Of a stretch of DNA of 64,000 nt, positions 45,363 through 55,122 are shown one piece after another. The stretch is taken from contig BGOJ01000002.1 in assembly GCA_003569185.1 (NCBI GenBank), positions 62,001-126,000 on the forward strand. The letters run 5' to 3'. Position 1 is the stretch's first letter, and the number at the start of each line of letters is the position of its first letter. The notes under the pieces were generated by a model. It ran no database searches, was not told the DNA's origin, and saw nothing but the letters and a program-made list of their open reading frames with translations. Source of the DNA: Candidatus Planktophila sp. Lineage in GTDB: Bacteria; Actinomycetota; Actinomycetes; Nanopelagicales; Nanopelagicaceae. The position numbers were made by a program, and so were the translations under genes.

Positions 45363-45743
45363 ATGAGTTGGGAAGGTACGCCAAATTTACTGCCGGAGGC
45401 CTCACTAGGCAGACGGCTATTAGCCCTAGTTATTGATTGGACTATGTGCCGGCTGATCGCTGGATTACTCAGCCCATCGGTAATTCCAGACAATGCCTTT
45501 TCAACCTTAATTATTTTCTATATTGAAGTTTGTCTTTTCACCATTGCATTTGGCGCATCGGCTGGCCAACGGATTATGGCAATTAAGGTTGTGACATATC
45601 CAGATCAACAGCGGGTTAAAGTAGGCAGAATTGTGTTAAGAACTTTGTTAATTTGTTTGGTGCTACCGGCAGTTTTTACAAATAACGGCCGGCCACTTCA
45701 TGATCACTTTGCAAACAGCCAAACAGTAAGAGAGAGATACTAA
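45363..45743 (+). CDS. RDD family membrane protein
   Basis: Small integral membrane protein, 126 residues. The family's Arg-Asp features are visible: LGRRLLALVIDWTMC (R and D in helix 1), a second helix, and GQRIMAIKVV between helices. The C-terminus RPLHDHFANSQTVRERY matches the usual DxxaxtxVv-type ending. Its function is unknown. It lies between glnA (divergent) and DUF4191 (convergent, 4-base gap), the standard actinobacterial cluster with lipA/lipB. Confidence 0.86.
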   Translation: MSWEGTPNLLPEASLGRRLLALVIDWTMCRLIAGLLSPSVIPDNAFSTLIIFYIEVCLFTIAFGASAGQRIMAIKVVTYPDQQRVKVGRIVLRTLLICLVLPAVFTNNGRPLHDHFANSQTVRERY

Positions 45744-45747
45744 CTTT

Positions 45748-46449
45748 TTACCTGCGTGGCATCCTTACATTAGTTGGCATTGGCCCCTTAGGCATTGGCA
45801 GGTTTAATCCGCCAACTGATCGCAATCTTGCTCTTACTTCGCGCAATTGAGCAGTGTTTAATTTCTTTGGCAATTTCTTAAGATGCTTATGTAATTTTTT
45901 AATTGAAACTTGGCCTGAATTCTCACCAACCATAACTTCAGTTACTGGCACACCAGATAGGAAACGTTCCATCTTACGTTTTTCATCTTGCATCAATGAT
46001 TTAACGCCAAAGCCGCCTTCACCAACCAGAATAATTCCAGCCTTACCTGATACTCGGTGAACCATATCTTGATCGCGGTTAACATTCACAGCAGGGGTGG
46101 TAACAAAGCCTCGCTTAATTGACATCAAAACACTTGCACCAGCTCCTAATTGTCCTTGAATAGAAGCAAATGCTGCGGTGTTGGCATAACGAGTGAAAAG
46201 AAAGAATGCGGCCAAGAAAGCAACTGGCAATGTAATGAAACCAGCATAGATTGGGTGACCTAAGTTATTGCCAATAATTATGCCAAAAGTTAAAACCAAA
46301 ACAAATATAACTAAACACCAAACTACGGCAAGTGGGGAATCCTTTTTAACTAACCGATAAGCATCCTTAACAACAGCTAATTGCGATTGCTTCTTAGGGG
46401 CATCACCTTTTGCAGCTGCCTCTTCTTTTTTCTTCTTTCTGCCAAACAT
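45748..46449 (-). CDS. DUF4191 family membrane protein
   Basis: Actinobacterial protein of 233 residues with a very basic N-terminus (MFGRKKKKEEAAAKG), two transmembrane helices (VVWCLVIFVLVLTFGIIIG and IYAGFITLPVAFLAAFFLF) and a soluble C-terminal domain with VHRVSGKAGIILVGEGG and basic helices ending RMPRR. It is linked to lipA in Actinobacteria (here 9 bases after lipA). The function is unknown. Confidence 0.85.
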   Translation of the reverse strand: MFGRKKKKEEAAAKGDAPKKQSQLAVVKDAYRLVKKDSPLAVVWCLVIFVLVLTFGIIIGNNLGHPIYAGFITLPVAFLAAFFLFTRYANTAAFASIQGQLGAGASVLMSIKRGFVTTPAVNVNRDQDMVHRVSGKAGIILVGEGGFGVKSLMQDEKRKMERFLSGVPVTEVMVGENSGQVSIKKLHKHLKKLPKKLNTAQLREVRARLRSVGGLNLPMPKGPMPTNVRMPRR

Positions 46450-46458
46450 ATCTCTCCC

Positions 46459-47388
46459 TTACTTAACTGCCCGGGCAGCCATCGCTTGGTTATACAAGCG
46501 ACCTGCTCTATAGCTAGAACGTACCAATGGACCACTCATAACGCCAAGAAATCCTATTTCCTCCGCCTCTTTGCTCAACTCCACAAACTCATTTGGCTTA
46601 ACCCAGCGCACAACTGGATGGTGTTTTGCAGTTGGCCGCAGGTACTGAGTAATTGTAATCAAATCACAACCAGCACCACGAAGATCAACCAGTGCTTGCG
46701 TAATCTCTTCTCGAGTTTCACCCATTCCAAGAATTAAATTTGATTTTGTAATCAAACCAAAATCTCGCGCCTGCGTGATTACATTTAAAGATCTCTCATA
46801 CCTAAATGCAGGTCTAATCTCTTTGAAAATTCTTGGTACAGTCTCTAGGTTATGGGCAAAAACTTCAGGTTTAGTTTCAAAGACTTGATTTAATAAATGT
46901 GGGTGGCCACTAAAATCTGGGGCCAACATTTCAACTCCTACACCAGGGTTTAATTGGTGAACTTGTGAAATCGTCTCGGCATATAACCAAGCACCCTCAT
47001 CATCTAAATCATCACGAGCAACACCTGTGATAGTTGCATACTTTAAGTTCATACTTCTTACTGATTCGGCAACTCTTCTAGGTTCATCACGATCTAGCGG
47101 TAATGGTTTACCAGTATCGATATTGCAGAAGTCACACCTTCTGGTGCAAGCTTCACCGCCAATTAAAAATGTTGCCTCTCGATCCTCCCAGCATTCAAAA
47201 ATGTTCGGGCAGGCCGCTTCTTGGCAAACTGTGTGCAAACCTTCTTTAGCTACAAGTGAGCGAAGTTTTGTGTACTCAGGTCCCATATGGGCGCGAGTTT
47301 TAATCCACTCTGGCTTTCGTTCAATTGGTGTTTGAGCATTTCTAGCTTCAATTCGAAGCAGCTTTCTTCCATTTGGATCAATACTCAT
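46459..47388 (-). CDS. lipA: Lipoyl synthase
   Basis: Radical-SAM enzyme that inserts two sulfurs into octanoyl groups to form lipoyl cofactor. Auxiliary cluster cysteines appear in [12 protein letters not shown] (CX4CX5C) and the radical-SAM cluster in CTRRCDFC (CX3CX2C). LLAPDFSGH-type MLAPDFSG and the C-terminal [12 protein letters not shown] (RSSY) are conserved. The 309 residues are normal. It overlaps lipB by 4 bases. It supplies SucB and the glycine-cleavage system. Confidence 0.96.
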   Translation of the reverse strand: MSIDPNGRKLLRIEARNAQTPIERKPEWIKTRAHMGPEYTKLRSLVAKEGLHTVCQEAACPNIFECWEDREATFLIGGEACTRRCDFCNIDTGKPLPLDRDEPRRVAESVRSMNLKYATITGVARDDLDDEGAWLYAETISQVHQLNPGVGVEMLAPDFSGHPHLLNQVFETKPEVFAHNLETVPRIFKEIRPAFRYERSLNVITQARDFGLITKSNLILGMGETREEITQALVDLRGAGCDLITITQYLRPTAKHHPVVRWVKPNEFVELSKEAEEIGFLGVMSGPLVRSSYRAGRLYNQAMAARAVK

Positions 47389-48038
47389 TGGGATAACCTC
47401 TCTAAAACTGGGGTTAACTCTCTAATTAAAGTTGGCATAACCTCATCAACAGTTATGGATCGATCTAGCTCTTTTGCTAAAGATGTAACCTGCGCATTAG
47501 CAATGCCACAAGGAATGATTTTGGAGTAAGCAGAAAGATCTGGATTCACATTTAAAGCAAAGCCATGCATGGTTACGCCCTTAGCAACACGCAATCCAAT
47601 TGCAGCGATCTTTCGATCTCCCTTTTGATCTCTTACCCAAACTCCACTGCGTTCGCAGTAACGATCAGCTTTAACTCCAAAAAGTTCACAAACATGAATC
47701 AATGCAGTTTCTAACTCTCGCACAAAGCCAACTACATCAGTTGAATTCTTTAATCTCAATATTGGATAGCCCACAATCTGGCCAAGACCGTGCCAGGTTA
47801 TTTTCCCACCGCGATCAACATCAATTACTGGTGTGTTATCAATTGGGCGGTCAGCTAATTGAGTTCTGCGCCCTGCTGTATAAACCGATGGATGCTGAAG
47901 CATTAGTAATCTATTTTCAATTTGATTGTTTGCAACTTTTTCTTGTATCTGTTTTTGCAATTCCCAAGTCGATAGATAATCAACCACGCCAAGCTCTTCA
48001 ACTTTAAGGCTTTTAACAATAGATATGGTTGAACTCAC
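47385..48038 (-). CDS. lipB: Octanoyl-[acyl-carrier-protein]:protein transferase
   Basis: Moves octanoate from acyl carrier protein to lipoyl domains, the step before LipA. The substrate-binding loop is [18 protein letters not shown] (about residues 75-92) and the catalytic cysteine lies in [14 protein letters not shown] with the conserved lysine in KIAAIGLRV. The 217 residues are normal. First gene of lipB-lipA-DUF4191, divergent from the MMPL gene. Confidence 0.94.
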   Translation of the reverse strand: MSSTISIVKSLKVEELGVVDYLSTWELQKQIQEKVANNQIENRLLMLQHPSVYTAGRRTQLADRPIDNTPVIDVDRGGKITWHGLGQIVGYPILRLKNSTDVVGFVRELETALIHVCELFGVKADRYCERSGVWVRDQKGDRKIAAIGLRVAKGVTMHGFALNVNPDLSAYSKIIPCGIANAQVTSLAKELDRSITVDEVMPTLIRELTPVLERLSQ

Positions 48039-48167
48039 ATACCTAGCCTAATTGCCACCTTAATATTTAGCGAAAGTTTGCATCAGAAGCGCAGGCTTGG
48101 TGTGAGCAAAATGGCATCGCTGATAGATTTCACCCCTCACCAAACACCTTGAAAGGCTCATTTTCCT

Positions 48168-50351
48168 ATGGCTACTAAAACCAAATCAAAAGGCTCAGTT
48201 AAGGGCCGCAAACCACTTTGGATTGCAATTGTGGCCATCATCGCCTGGCTAGGCATCTCATCAGTAGCAGGACCAACATTTGGAAAACTTTCAACGGTTC
48301 AAGAAAATGATAACGCTGCATTCCTGCCAGATAACGCCGAATCTACTTTGGCTAGCAAGGTAACTGTTAAATTCTCAGACAGCTCAAATGATCAAATCCC
48401 AACCTTATTGGTTTTTCTAGGTGATGTTGATCCAAAGAAGAATCCAGCCAAACTGGGTGAAATTCAAAACTATTTAAATAAATTGGGTGAGAAGATTTTG
48501 CCAGAATCTGGCAAACCAATTAGTTCTTATATTGTTCCAGGATTTCCAATCCAAGCTATTCCATCTGAGGATGGAAAGGCGGCGCTTGCAAATATCGCAC
48601 TTAACTCTGATATTGCACAAGAAAATATTGAAGAGAAGCCGACCCTACCCATTCTTGTTGAATTCATTCGCGAGGATTTAAAGGAAAACTTTGAAGCCAA
48701 GAATCTGACTACCCATGTAACTGGATTTGGTGGAATTTTTGCAGACCTGTTTGGTGCTTTCGGTTCAATTGATACAACCCTGCTCTTAACAACATTGATT
48801 GTTGTATCTATCATTTTGATTATTGTTTATCGCTCTCCATTCCTTTGGATTTTGCCTCTCTTTACCGCAGTTACTGCATTGTCATTAGCTGGAACTGTGG
48901 TTTATTTCCTAGCAAAGGCAGGAACAATAGATTTGAATGGACAGTCGCAGGGAATTCTTTCAGTTTTGGTCTTGGGCGCAGCAACTGACTACGCCTTGTT
49001 GCTGATTGCCAGATATCGAGAAGAGTTGCACCATCATGAATCAAGATATGACGCGATGAAAATCGCATTACGAGGTGTAGTAGAACCAATTCTGGCTTCA
49101 GGATCAACAGTTATTGCCGGTCTATTAGTACTTCTGCTTAGCCAATTATCTGGAAACAGAGGCTTAGGGCCAGTAGGTGCAATTGGAATCGCATCAGCAA
49201 TGATCACCGTGCTTACTTTCTTACCAGCCCTTCTAGTTGTTTTCGGTCGCTGGATCTTTTGGCCAAAAATTCCACGCTTTGATGATGTGGATGAACAATT
49301 AAGTGGTGCTTGGTCAAAAATTGGTGCTGCAGTTGAAAAGAATCCAAAGCGAATCTGGATTTCAACGGCGTTGCTATTAACAATTTTGGCAGGCTTTTCA
49401 TTCACTCTTAAGGCAGATGGATTGGCCAATACCGAGGCATTCACAACTAGAACTGATTCTGTAATCGGACTTGAAAAATTAGGGGAGCACTTCCCAAGTG
49501 GTGAAGGATCACCGGTTGAGATAGTTGTAAAGGAAAATGATGTTACCGCTGCAACTGCAGCTCTAATGAGTGTTTCTAATGTGGCGTTTGTTGAACCAAT
49601 TGTTGACGGTCAAAAGATTCCAGGACAACCTACTCCGCCAATCAAAGTGGTAGAGGGCAAAGTACTTTTAAATGCCACGTTAAAGGTTGCACCAGACTCA
49701 GTTGATGCTAGAAATACAATTCCATTGATTCGAAATGCTGTGAAAGAGGTCGACAAAGATATATTGGTTGGCGGTGGAACAGCAGTTCAATATGACACCG
49801 ATGTGGCATCACGTCATGACAATCGATTGATCATTCCAATCGTATTGTTAATTATTGGAATTATTCTAGGTCTGTTACTACGTAGCGTTTTAGCAGCAGG
49901 ACTTCTCTTGCTAACAGTGGTGCTTTCTTTCATGGCAACACTTGGCGTTTGCCAACTTGTATTTGAGCATGTCTTTGGCTTTGCTGGCGCAGATGCATCA
50001 TTCCCGCTCTTCGCCTTCATCTTCTTGGTGGCATTAGGTATTGATTACAACATCTTCCTGATGACTCGAGTTCGCGAGGAGTCGATGAAGATTGGTACGC
50101 GAAAAGGTGTTATCAAGGGCTTAACAGTTACAGGCGGCGTGATTACCTCAGCTGGAATTGTTTTGGCAGCAACCTTTGCAGTTCTAGGTGTCTTGCCATT
50201 GGTGTTCCTGGCCGAACTTGGCTTTGCAGTTGCCTTTGGAGTTTTGCTGGACACAATTATTGTTCGATCCTTGTTGGTTCCAGCGCTGGTTCATGTAATT
50301 GGACCAAAGATCTGGTGGCCTTCAAAGCTGCAATATGAGAATAAGAAGTAG
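48168..50351 (+). CDS. MMPL family RND-type membrane transporter
   Basis: Large exporter of 727 residues with two repeats, each one helix, an extracytoplasmic domain and five helices. The MMPL signatures are GAATDYALLLIARYREEL (about 267) and GIDYNIFLMTRVREE (about 625), carrying the proton-relay Asp-Tyr pairs. Actinobacterial relatives export lipids or peptides; the substrate here is unknown. A Lys-rich N-terminus (ATKTKSKGSVKGRK) precedes helix 1. TTGAAAGG lies upstream of the ATG. Confidence 0.88.
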   Translation: MATKTKSKGSVKGRKPLWIAIVAIIAWLGISSVAGPTFGKLSTVQENDNAAFLPDNAESTLASKVTVKFSDSSNDQIPTLLVFLGDVDPKKNPAKLGEIQNYLNKLGEKILPESGKPISSYIVPGFPIQAIPSEDGKAALANIALNSDIAQENIEEKPTLPILVEFIREDLKENFEAKNLTTHVTGFGGIFADLFGAFGSIDTTLLLTTLIVVSIILIIVYRSPFLWILPLFTAVTALSLAGTVVYFLAKAGTIDLNGQSQGILSVLVLGAATDYALLLIARYREELHHHESRYDAMKIALRGVVEPILASGSTVIAGLLVLLLSQLSGNRGLGPVGAIGIASAMITVLTFLPALLVVFGRWIFWPKIPRFDDVDEQLSGAWSKIGAAVEKNPKRIWISTALLLTILAGFSFTLKADGLANTEAFTTRTDSVIGLEKLGEHFPSGEGSPVEIVVKENDVTAATAALMSVSNVAFVEPIVDGQKIPGQPTPPIKVVEGKVLLNATLKVAPDSVDARNTIPLIRNAVKEVDKDILVGGGTAVQYDTDVASRHDNRLIIPIVLLIIGIILGLLLRSVLAAGLLLLTVVLSFMATLGVCQLVFEHVFGFAGADASFPLFAFIFLVALGIDYNIFLMTRVREESMKIGTRKGVIKGLTVTGGVITSAGIVLAATFAVLGVLPLVFLAELGFAVAFGVLLDTIIVRSLLVPALVHVIGPKIWWPSKLQYENKK

Positions 50352-50360
50352 GATTTAAAT

Positions 50361-51368
50361 ATGGCTCCCCGCGTTGGTATCGCAGGATACGGATTAGCGG
50401 GGAGATATTTTCACGCACCCTTACTTGTTGGTGCCGGCTTTGAGATCGCATCGATTTTAACCAGAAATGAACAGAGAATTCTGGATGCAAAAACTGATTT
50501 TCCAAATACGCAAATTTGTAATTCACTTGAAGATCTACTTAAAACCAAGATTGATTTATTAGTTGTTGCTTCTGCAAATCAATCTCATGCCGAACAAGCA
50601 ATCGCCGGATTAAAAGCGGGTATTCCAGTTGTGGTTGATAAACCAATGGGGCGGAGCTTAAAAGAGACTGAAGAGATAATTGCAGTTTCAAAGCAAACTG
50701 GAGTTGGTGTTTCAACATATTTCAATCGCAAATGGGATTCAGATGCTTTAACTATTAAAAAGATTATTAGTGAAGGTGTATTGGGTAAAATTTTTCGCTT
50801 AGAGTCTAGATTTGAAGTTTTCCGTCCGCAATTAAAGGGTGGATGGCGAGAGAATAAGGATGTTGAGCAGGGTGGTGGAAATCTGCTTGATCTGCAGCCA
50901 CATTTAATTTCAACCGCATTAGATTGGTTTGGTCCAGCACAATTAATGAGCGCCTCTGTTAGAGCGATCCGCGGTGGATCTGATGATGACATTGTGTTAA
51001 CTCTTAAACATCAAAGCGGTGTTGATTCATATTTATCAGCAAGTGCGATTATGGGCTCTGCTGGTCCTCGAATCAGATTAGTTGGTGATAAAGCCACATT
51101 GGTAATCAAAGATTTAGACCCGCAAGAGAGTTTATTGCGAAGCGGAGTCAAGCCAAAAGATGGCAAGTGGGGACAGAGCACAAAGAGTGCGGCATACATC
51201 CATACCGGTGATCAAGTTGTTGAATATCAAGCAGTTGATGGAAATTACACACAGTATTACCTAGAGGTGAAAAATGCGTTAGCTGGCGGTAAGTGGCCGG
51301 TAAGTACTGAAGAAGCTTTAGCGGTAGCGAAAATTATCGATCAAGCTAGAGAGATCTCTTTCAGATAA
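50361..51368 (+). CDS. Gfo/Idh/MocA family NAD(P)-dependent oxidoreductase
   Basis: Two-domain sugar-type dehydrogenase, 335 residues. N-terminal Rossmann motif VGIAGYGLAGRYFHAPLL, then VVDKPMGRSLKETEEI (the EKP-like motif, here DKP) and the C-terminal domain with DLQPHLISTALDWFG, where the histidine is the usual catalytic residue. The oxidised substrate is unknown. It starts 9 bases after the MMPL stop and ends 2 bases before the next oxidoreductase, suggesting one transcript. Confidence 0.86.
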   Translation: MAPRVGIAGYGLAGRYFHAPLLVGAGFEIASILTRNEQRILDAKTDFPNTQICNSLEDLLKTKIDLLVVASANQSHAEQAIAGLKAGIPVVVDKPMGRSLKETEEIIAVSKQTGVGVSTYFNRKWDSDALTIKKIISEGVLGKIFRLESRFEVFRPQLKGGWRENKDVEQGGGNLLDLQPHLISTALDWFGPAQLMSASVRAIRGGSDDDIVLTLKHQSGVDSYLSASAIMGSAGPRIRLVGDKATLVIKDLDPQESLLRSGVKPKDGKWGQSTKSAAYIHTGDQVVEYQAVDGNYTQYYLEVKNALAGGKWPVSTEEALAVAKIIDQAREISFR

Positions 51369-51370
51369 GA

Positions 51371-52516
51371 ATGAGTTTTGATTGCATAGTTGTTGGCGCA
51401 GGGTTAGCTGGATTAAGTGCTGTGCGAGAGTTAGAAAAATCTGGAAAATCTGTATTACTTCTTGAGGCCACAGATTCTGTAGGCGGCCGAGTTAAAAGTG
51501 ATTACATTGATGGATTTATCTGTGATCGTGGCTTTCAAGTAATCAATCCAAAATACCCAGAGGTTGCAAGAAGCGGAGTTCTAAAAAGTTTAGATTTTAA
51601 ATATATTTCAGGTCAAATTAGATTGGCTGATTATCAAAGAAAAGTTGGATATTCATTTGCCACATTTTCTTCCAGATTCGGCTCAGTTGGTGAGAAGTTA
51701 AACCTGCTTGGCTTTGTTGCTAATCCAAGGGTGAGTAATTTAAAAAGTTTTGGTGATTACACCACCTCATTTCCAACACTGTATGAGCGGGTCTTAAAAC
51801 CGTTTTTGACTGGTGTATTTCTAAGTGATCCAAAAAATATTGGCGCAGATGTTGCGCAGGAGATTTTGCGCAGTTTTGTTAAATCTCTACCTGGCATACC
51901 TGCTGGGGGAGTTGGCCAGTTCTCCCAGGCCTTGGCAGCACGGGTTGCGAACCTGAAATTAAATGAGCGGGTTGAGTTGGTGACTAAGGGAAAAGTTGTA
52001 ACAACTTCTGGGCAGTACAGCGCTAGGTTCATAATTGTCGCCACCGATCCAACTATTGCCGCACAATTAGTTACAGGAATCTCTCTTCCAAAAATGTTTG
52101 AATCAACCACCGCATACTTTGCTACCTCTGAGCTACCGATGGATGGGAAAAATCTAGTCATCTCTTCAAACTCAAAGTTAGTAAATTCAATTGTAATTAG
52201 TCAGGTGTCGGCAAAATATGCTCCAGCAGGTCAGCACTTAATTAGTGCAACATCACTCTCGCCAATAACTGAGAGTGTGTTTAGGAAAGATCTAGCTGCT
52301 ATTTGGCAGATGAATACTCAGCAATGGCAGTATGTTGCTAATTATGAGATCAAACAGTCACTACCAGCACATTTGCCAGGACAGAGTAAATCTAAAAATC
52401 CATTTGTAGCAGATGGTATTTATGTCGCCGGTGATCATATGGCAACACCATCCCAACAAGGTGCGATGAAAAGTGGTTATTTAGCTGCGAAGGCGATTAA
52501 TCAACTAATGCAGTAA
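51371..52516 (+). CDS. FAD-dependent amine-oxidase-type oxidoreductase
   Basis: Flavoprotein of the amine oxidase/phytoene desaturase superfamily, 381 residues. The dinucleotide motif VVGAGLAGLSAVRELEKSG is followed by the flavin motif GGRVKSDYIDGFICDRGFQV; the C-terminal FAD-binding GIYVAGDHMATPSQQGAMKSG is intact. The substrate is unknown. The 3' end overlaps the convergent TIGR01777 gene by 20 bases. Confidence 0.85.
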   Translation: MSFDCIVVGAGLAGLSAVRELEKSGKSVLLLEATDSVGGRVKSDYIDGFICDRGFQVINPKYPEVARSGVLKSLDFKYISGQIRLADYQRKVGYSFATFSSRFGSVGEKLNLLGFVANPRVSNLKSFGDYTTSFPTLYERVLKPFLTGVFLSDPKNIGADVAQEILRSFVKSLPGIPAGGVGQFSQALAARVANLKLNERVELVTKGKVVTTSGQYSARFIIVATDPTIAAQLVTGISLPKMFESTTAYFATSELPMDGKNLVISSNSKLVNSIVISQVSAKYAPAGQHLISATSLSPITESVFRKDLAAIWQMNTQQWQYVANYEIKQSLPAHLPGQSKSKNPFVADGIYVAGDHMATPSQQGAMKSGYLAAKAINQLMQ

Positions 52517-53384
52517 GTGCTGCAAGCAGATGTGGGTAATCAAACTCAAAGTTATTGTCCATTAATACTTTAGGAATAACTTTTTTAGATCCAAGTACCT
52601 CGGTTGAAAATCCACCAAGAGCTGCTCTGATTGCAAATGCTGGCGCTGGAAAAAATGCTGGTCGCTTTAATGCCCGGGCTAATGCGGCGGTGAACTCTTG
52701 ATTAGTGACTGGATTTGGCGCAGTTAGATTGACTGCTCCTTCAATTTTTGAGTTCATTAGGAAGGTCATTGCTCGAATTTGGTCATGCAGGGTTATCCAG
52801 GACCACCATTGTTTGCCAGAGCCTAACTTTCCACCTAAACCAAATTTAAATATTGGCATCATTCTTCCAAGGGCGCCACCAGTTGGATCAAGGACTAAAC
52901 CAGTTCTTAGCTTTACAGTTCTAACACTAGGCGCCAGGTTTGCAACTGCCTCCCACTCGCGGCAAACAATTGAGAGAAAATCCTCGCCGCCTCGATCTGT
53001 CTCCACCACAGCACGATTTCCAGTTTCTCCGTAGTAGCCAATTGCGCTAGCTGAAATGAATACCTCTGGTTGTAATTGTTCACAGGCATTAGCAATTGTG
53101 GTTGTTCCAAGTAATCGAGAATTTAGAATTTCAGAGCGAAATGCAGCAGACCATCTCTTGTCGCCAACACCAGCTCCTGCTAAATGAAATACCGCATCAA
53201 TTCCCTCTAGTGGTTTTAAATCGATCTCACCTTTAACAGGATTCCAGGTAACCTCATCAGATAATCGAGTTGGCCTTCTAACTAACTTTAAAACTTGATG
53301 GCCATCACTTTTTAGTTGCGCACAAAGTGCACTACCAATTAAGCCAGATGCACCAGTAACTGCTATTTTTTTAGAACGTGGCAA
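52497..53384 (-). CDS. TIGR01777-type epimerase (atypical SDR)
   Basis: NAD(P)-binding atypical SDR, 295 residues. VTGASGLIGSALCAQLKSDGH is the nucleotide motif; DAVFHLAGAGVGDKRW and SASAIGYYGETGNR (YYG replacing YxxxK) are diagnostic, as is the C-terminal DUF1731-type segment GSKKVIPKVLMDNNFEFDYP. The biochemical role is unknown in most bacteria. It starts 1 base after the sucB stop, so it belongs to that transcript. Confidence 0.86.
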   Translation of the reverse strand: MPRSKKIAVTGASGLIGSALCAQLKSDGHQVLKLVRRPTRLSDEVTWNPVKGEIDLKPLEGIDAVFHLAGAGVGDKRWSAAFRSEILNSRLLGTTTIANACEQLQPEVFISASAIGYYGETGNRAVVETDRGGEDFLSIVCREWEAVANLAPSVRTVKLRTGLVLDPTGGALGRMMPIFKFGLGGKLGSGKQWWSWITLHDQIRAMTFLMNSKIEGAVNLTAPNPVTNQEFTAALARALKRPAFFPAPAFAIRAALGGFSTEVLGSKKVIPKVLMDNNFEFDYPHLLAALTALVD

Positions 53385-53385
53385 A

Positions 53386-55088
53386 TTACAAACCTAGATC
53401 AGATTCGAAACGGCCTTCTTCAAGTCTTTCTTTTAATGTAACTAAGAACCGTGCAGCATCTGCGCCATCGACGACTCGATGATCGTAGGAGAGTGCAAGA
53501 TAAACCATTGATCTAATCGCAATAGTTTCACCGCCATCAGCACCTTTAACAACCATTGGACGCTTAACAACCGCACCTAAACCAAGAATTGCTACCTGTG
53601 GTTGATTAATGATTGGGGTATCAAAAAGAGCACCACGAGATCCTGTATTTGTAATGGTGAAAGTTCCACCACCTAATTCATCTGGAGTAATTTTGTTTTC
53701 TCGAGTTCTAGCTGCCACATCTGAAATCTTGCGTGCAACACCGCCCATATTTAAATCACCTGCATCTTTTACAACCGGCACCAGTAATCCGCGGTCAGTA
53801 TCAACAGCAATTCCAAGATGCTCAGAGCCGTGATAGGTAATTTGATCACCCTCAACGGAGGAGTTTAGAACTGGGTGTTGCTTTAATGCCTCACATACTG
53901 CCACTGCAAAAAATGGCAGGAAGGTTAACTTCACACCCTCTCTTGATTCAAAAGAGGCCTTAGCAGCATTTCTTAATCGATCAATTTTTGTAACATCTAC
54001 TTCAACTACAGTAGTTAACTGCGCAGAGATTTTAAGTGACTCAACCATTCGATCTGCAATAACTTTTCTAAGTCTGGACATACTCACAGTTGTGCCACGA
54101 AGTGGTGAAACCGCAAGCGGTCCACGTGGAGCGGCAGCAGTTGAAGCCATCACAGTTGCAGTTGGTGTTGCAGCAGCGCGTGGTGTTGCTGCCAAAATAT
54201 CTTCTTTACGAATTCTTCCGCCGACACCGGTTCCTTTAATTGTTGCCAGATTTACACCAGCCTCTGCCGCTAACTTTCGAACAATAGGAGTTACATACGC
54301 ATCATCTGCGCGAGATGAGCTAATCGGCGCAGCTGCAACTGGAGCAGGAGCAATAACTGGCGCTGGCATAACAGCAGGTGCAACAGGTGCAGGCGTTGGT
54401 ATTGGAGTTGGCGCAGGTGTTGCAACAGGTGCTACAGGAGTTGGTTTAGTAGCAGGTGCGGTTGAGCCGGAGACTCCAATTGATGCTAAGCGAGCACCAA
54501 CTGCAACAGTGGAGTCAACTGGAACATCAATACTTAATACGGTGCCAGATACTGGAGATGGAATTTCGGTATCAACTTTATCTGTTGAAACTTCCAGTAA
54601 TGCCTCATCAGCAGCTACAGCATCGCCAACCTTCTTCAACCATCTTGTAACAGTTCCTTCAGTTACAGATTCACCTAATGCTGGCATTGAAACAATTGTG
54701 GCACCGCTACTTGCTGGCGCAGGTGTTGGTTTGAAACTTGAACAGGTGCAACTGGAGTTGGAGCAGGAGTTGCTACTGGCGCAGCAACTGGTGCAGGGGT
54801 CGGTGTAGCAATTGGTGCAGGAGTTTGTGCTGCAGGCTTAGCAGCAGAACCAGATTCAGCAATTACAGCAAGCTCTGCGCCAACTGCAACTGTGGAATCA
54901 ACTTGCACAACAATTTTTTGTAATACGCCGGCAACTGGGGATGGAATTTCAGTATCGACTTTATCTGTTGAAACCTCTAGTAATGGCTCATCTACAGCAA
55001 TTGAATCGCCTTCTTTTTTAAGCCAACGTGTAACAGTTCCTTCAGTTACAGATTCGCCAAGTGCTGGCATGGTTACTGAAAATGTCAT
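53386..55088 (-). CDS. sucB: Dihydrolipoamide acyltransferase, E2 of 2-oxo acid dehydrogenase, two lipoyl domains (frameshifted)
   Basis: E2 core of 2-oxoglutarate (or related) dehydrogenase. Two lipoyl domains, each with the lipoylated lysine in [12 protein letters not shown], are joined by Ala/Pro/Thr-rich linkers; then comes the peripheral-subunit-binding domain ([20 protein letters not shown]) and the catalytic domain ending [18 protein letters not shown]. The frame breaks between the lipoyl domains: one more T in the run 54730-54732 joins PVQVS to [10 protein letters not shown] and gives about 567 residues. The track shows two ORFs. It is followed by TIGR01777 and preceded by lpd. Exact substrate (2-oxoglutarate or pyruvate) is inferred. 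Confidence 0.88.
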
Positions 55089-55122
55089 TTATCTTTCAAC
55101 CTTTCTATTAACCATGTTCAAA

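Noticed and set aside
54092-54808. 238-residue plus-strand ORF, Ala/Gly/Val/Thr-rich
   Set aside because: It is the antisense shadow of the repetitive Ala/Pro linkers of sucB; no start context or recognisable domain.
54675-55088. Programmed ribosomal frameshift in sucB
   Set aside because: No slippery heptamer with downstream structure was recognised, and similar one-base losses in A/T runs occur in several unrelated genes, so a sequence error is simpler.
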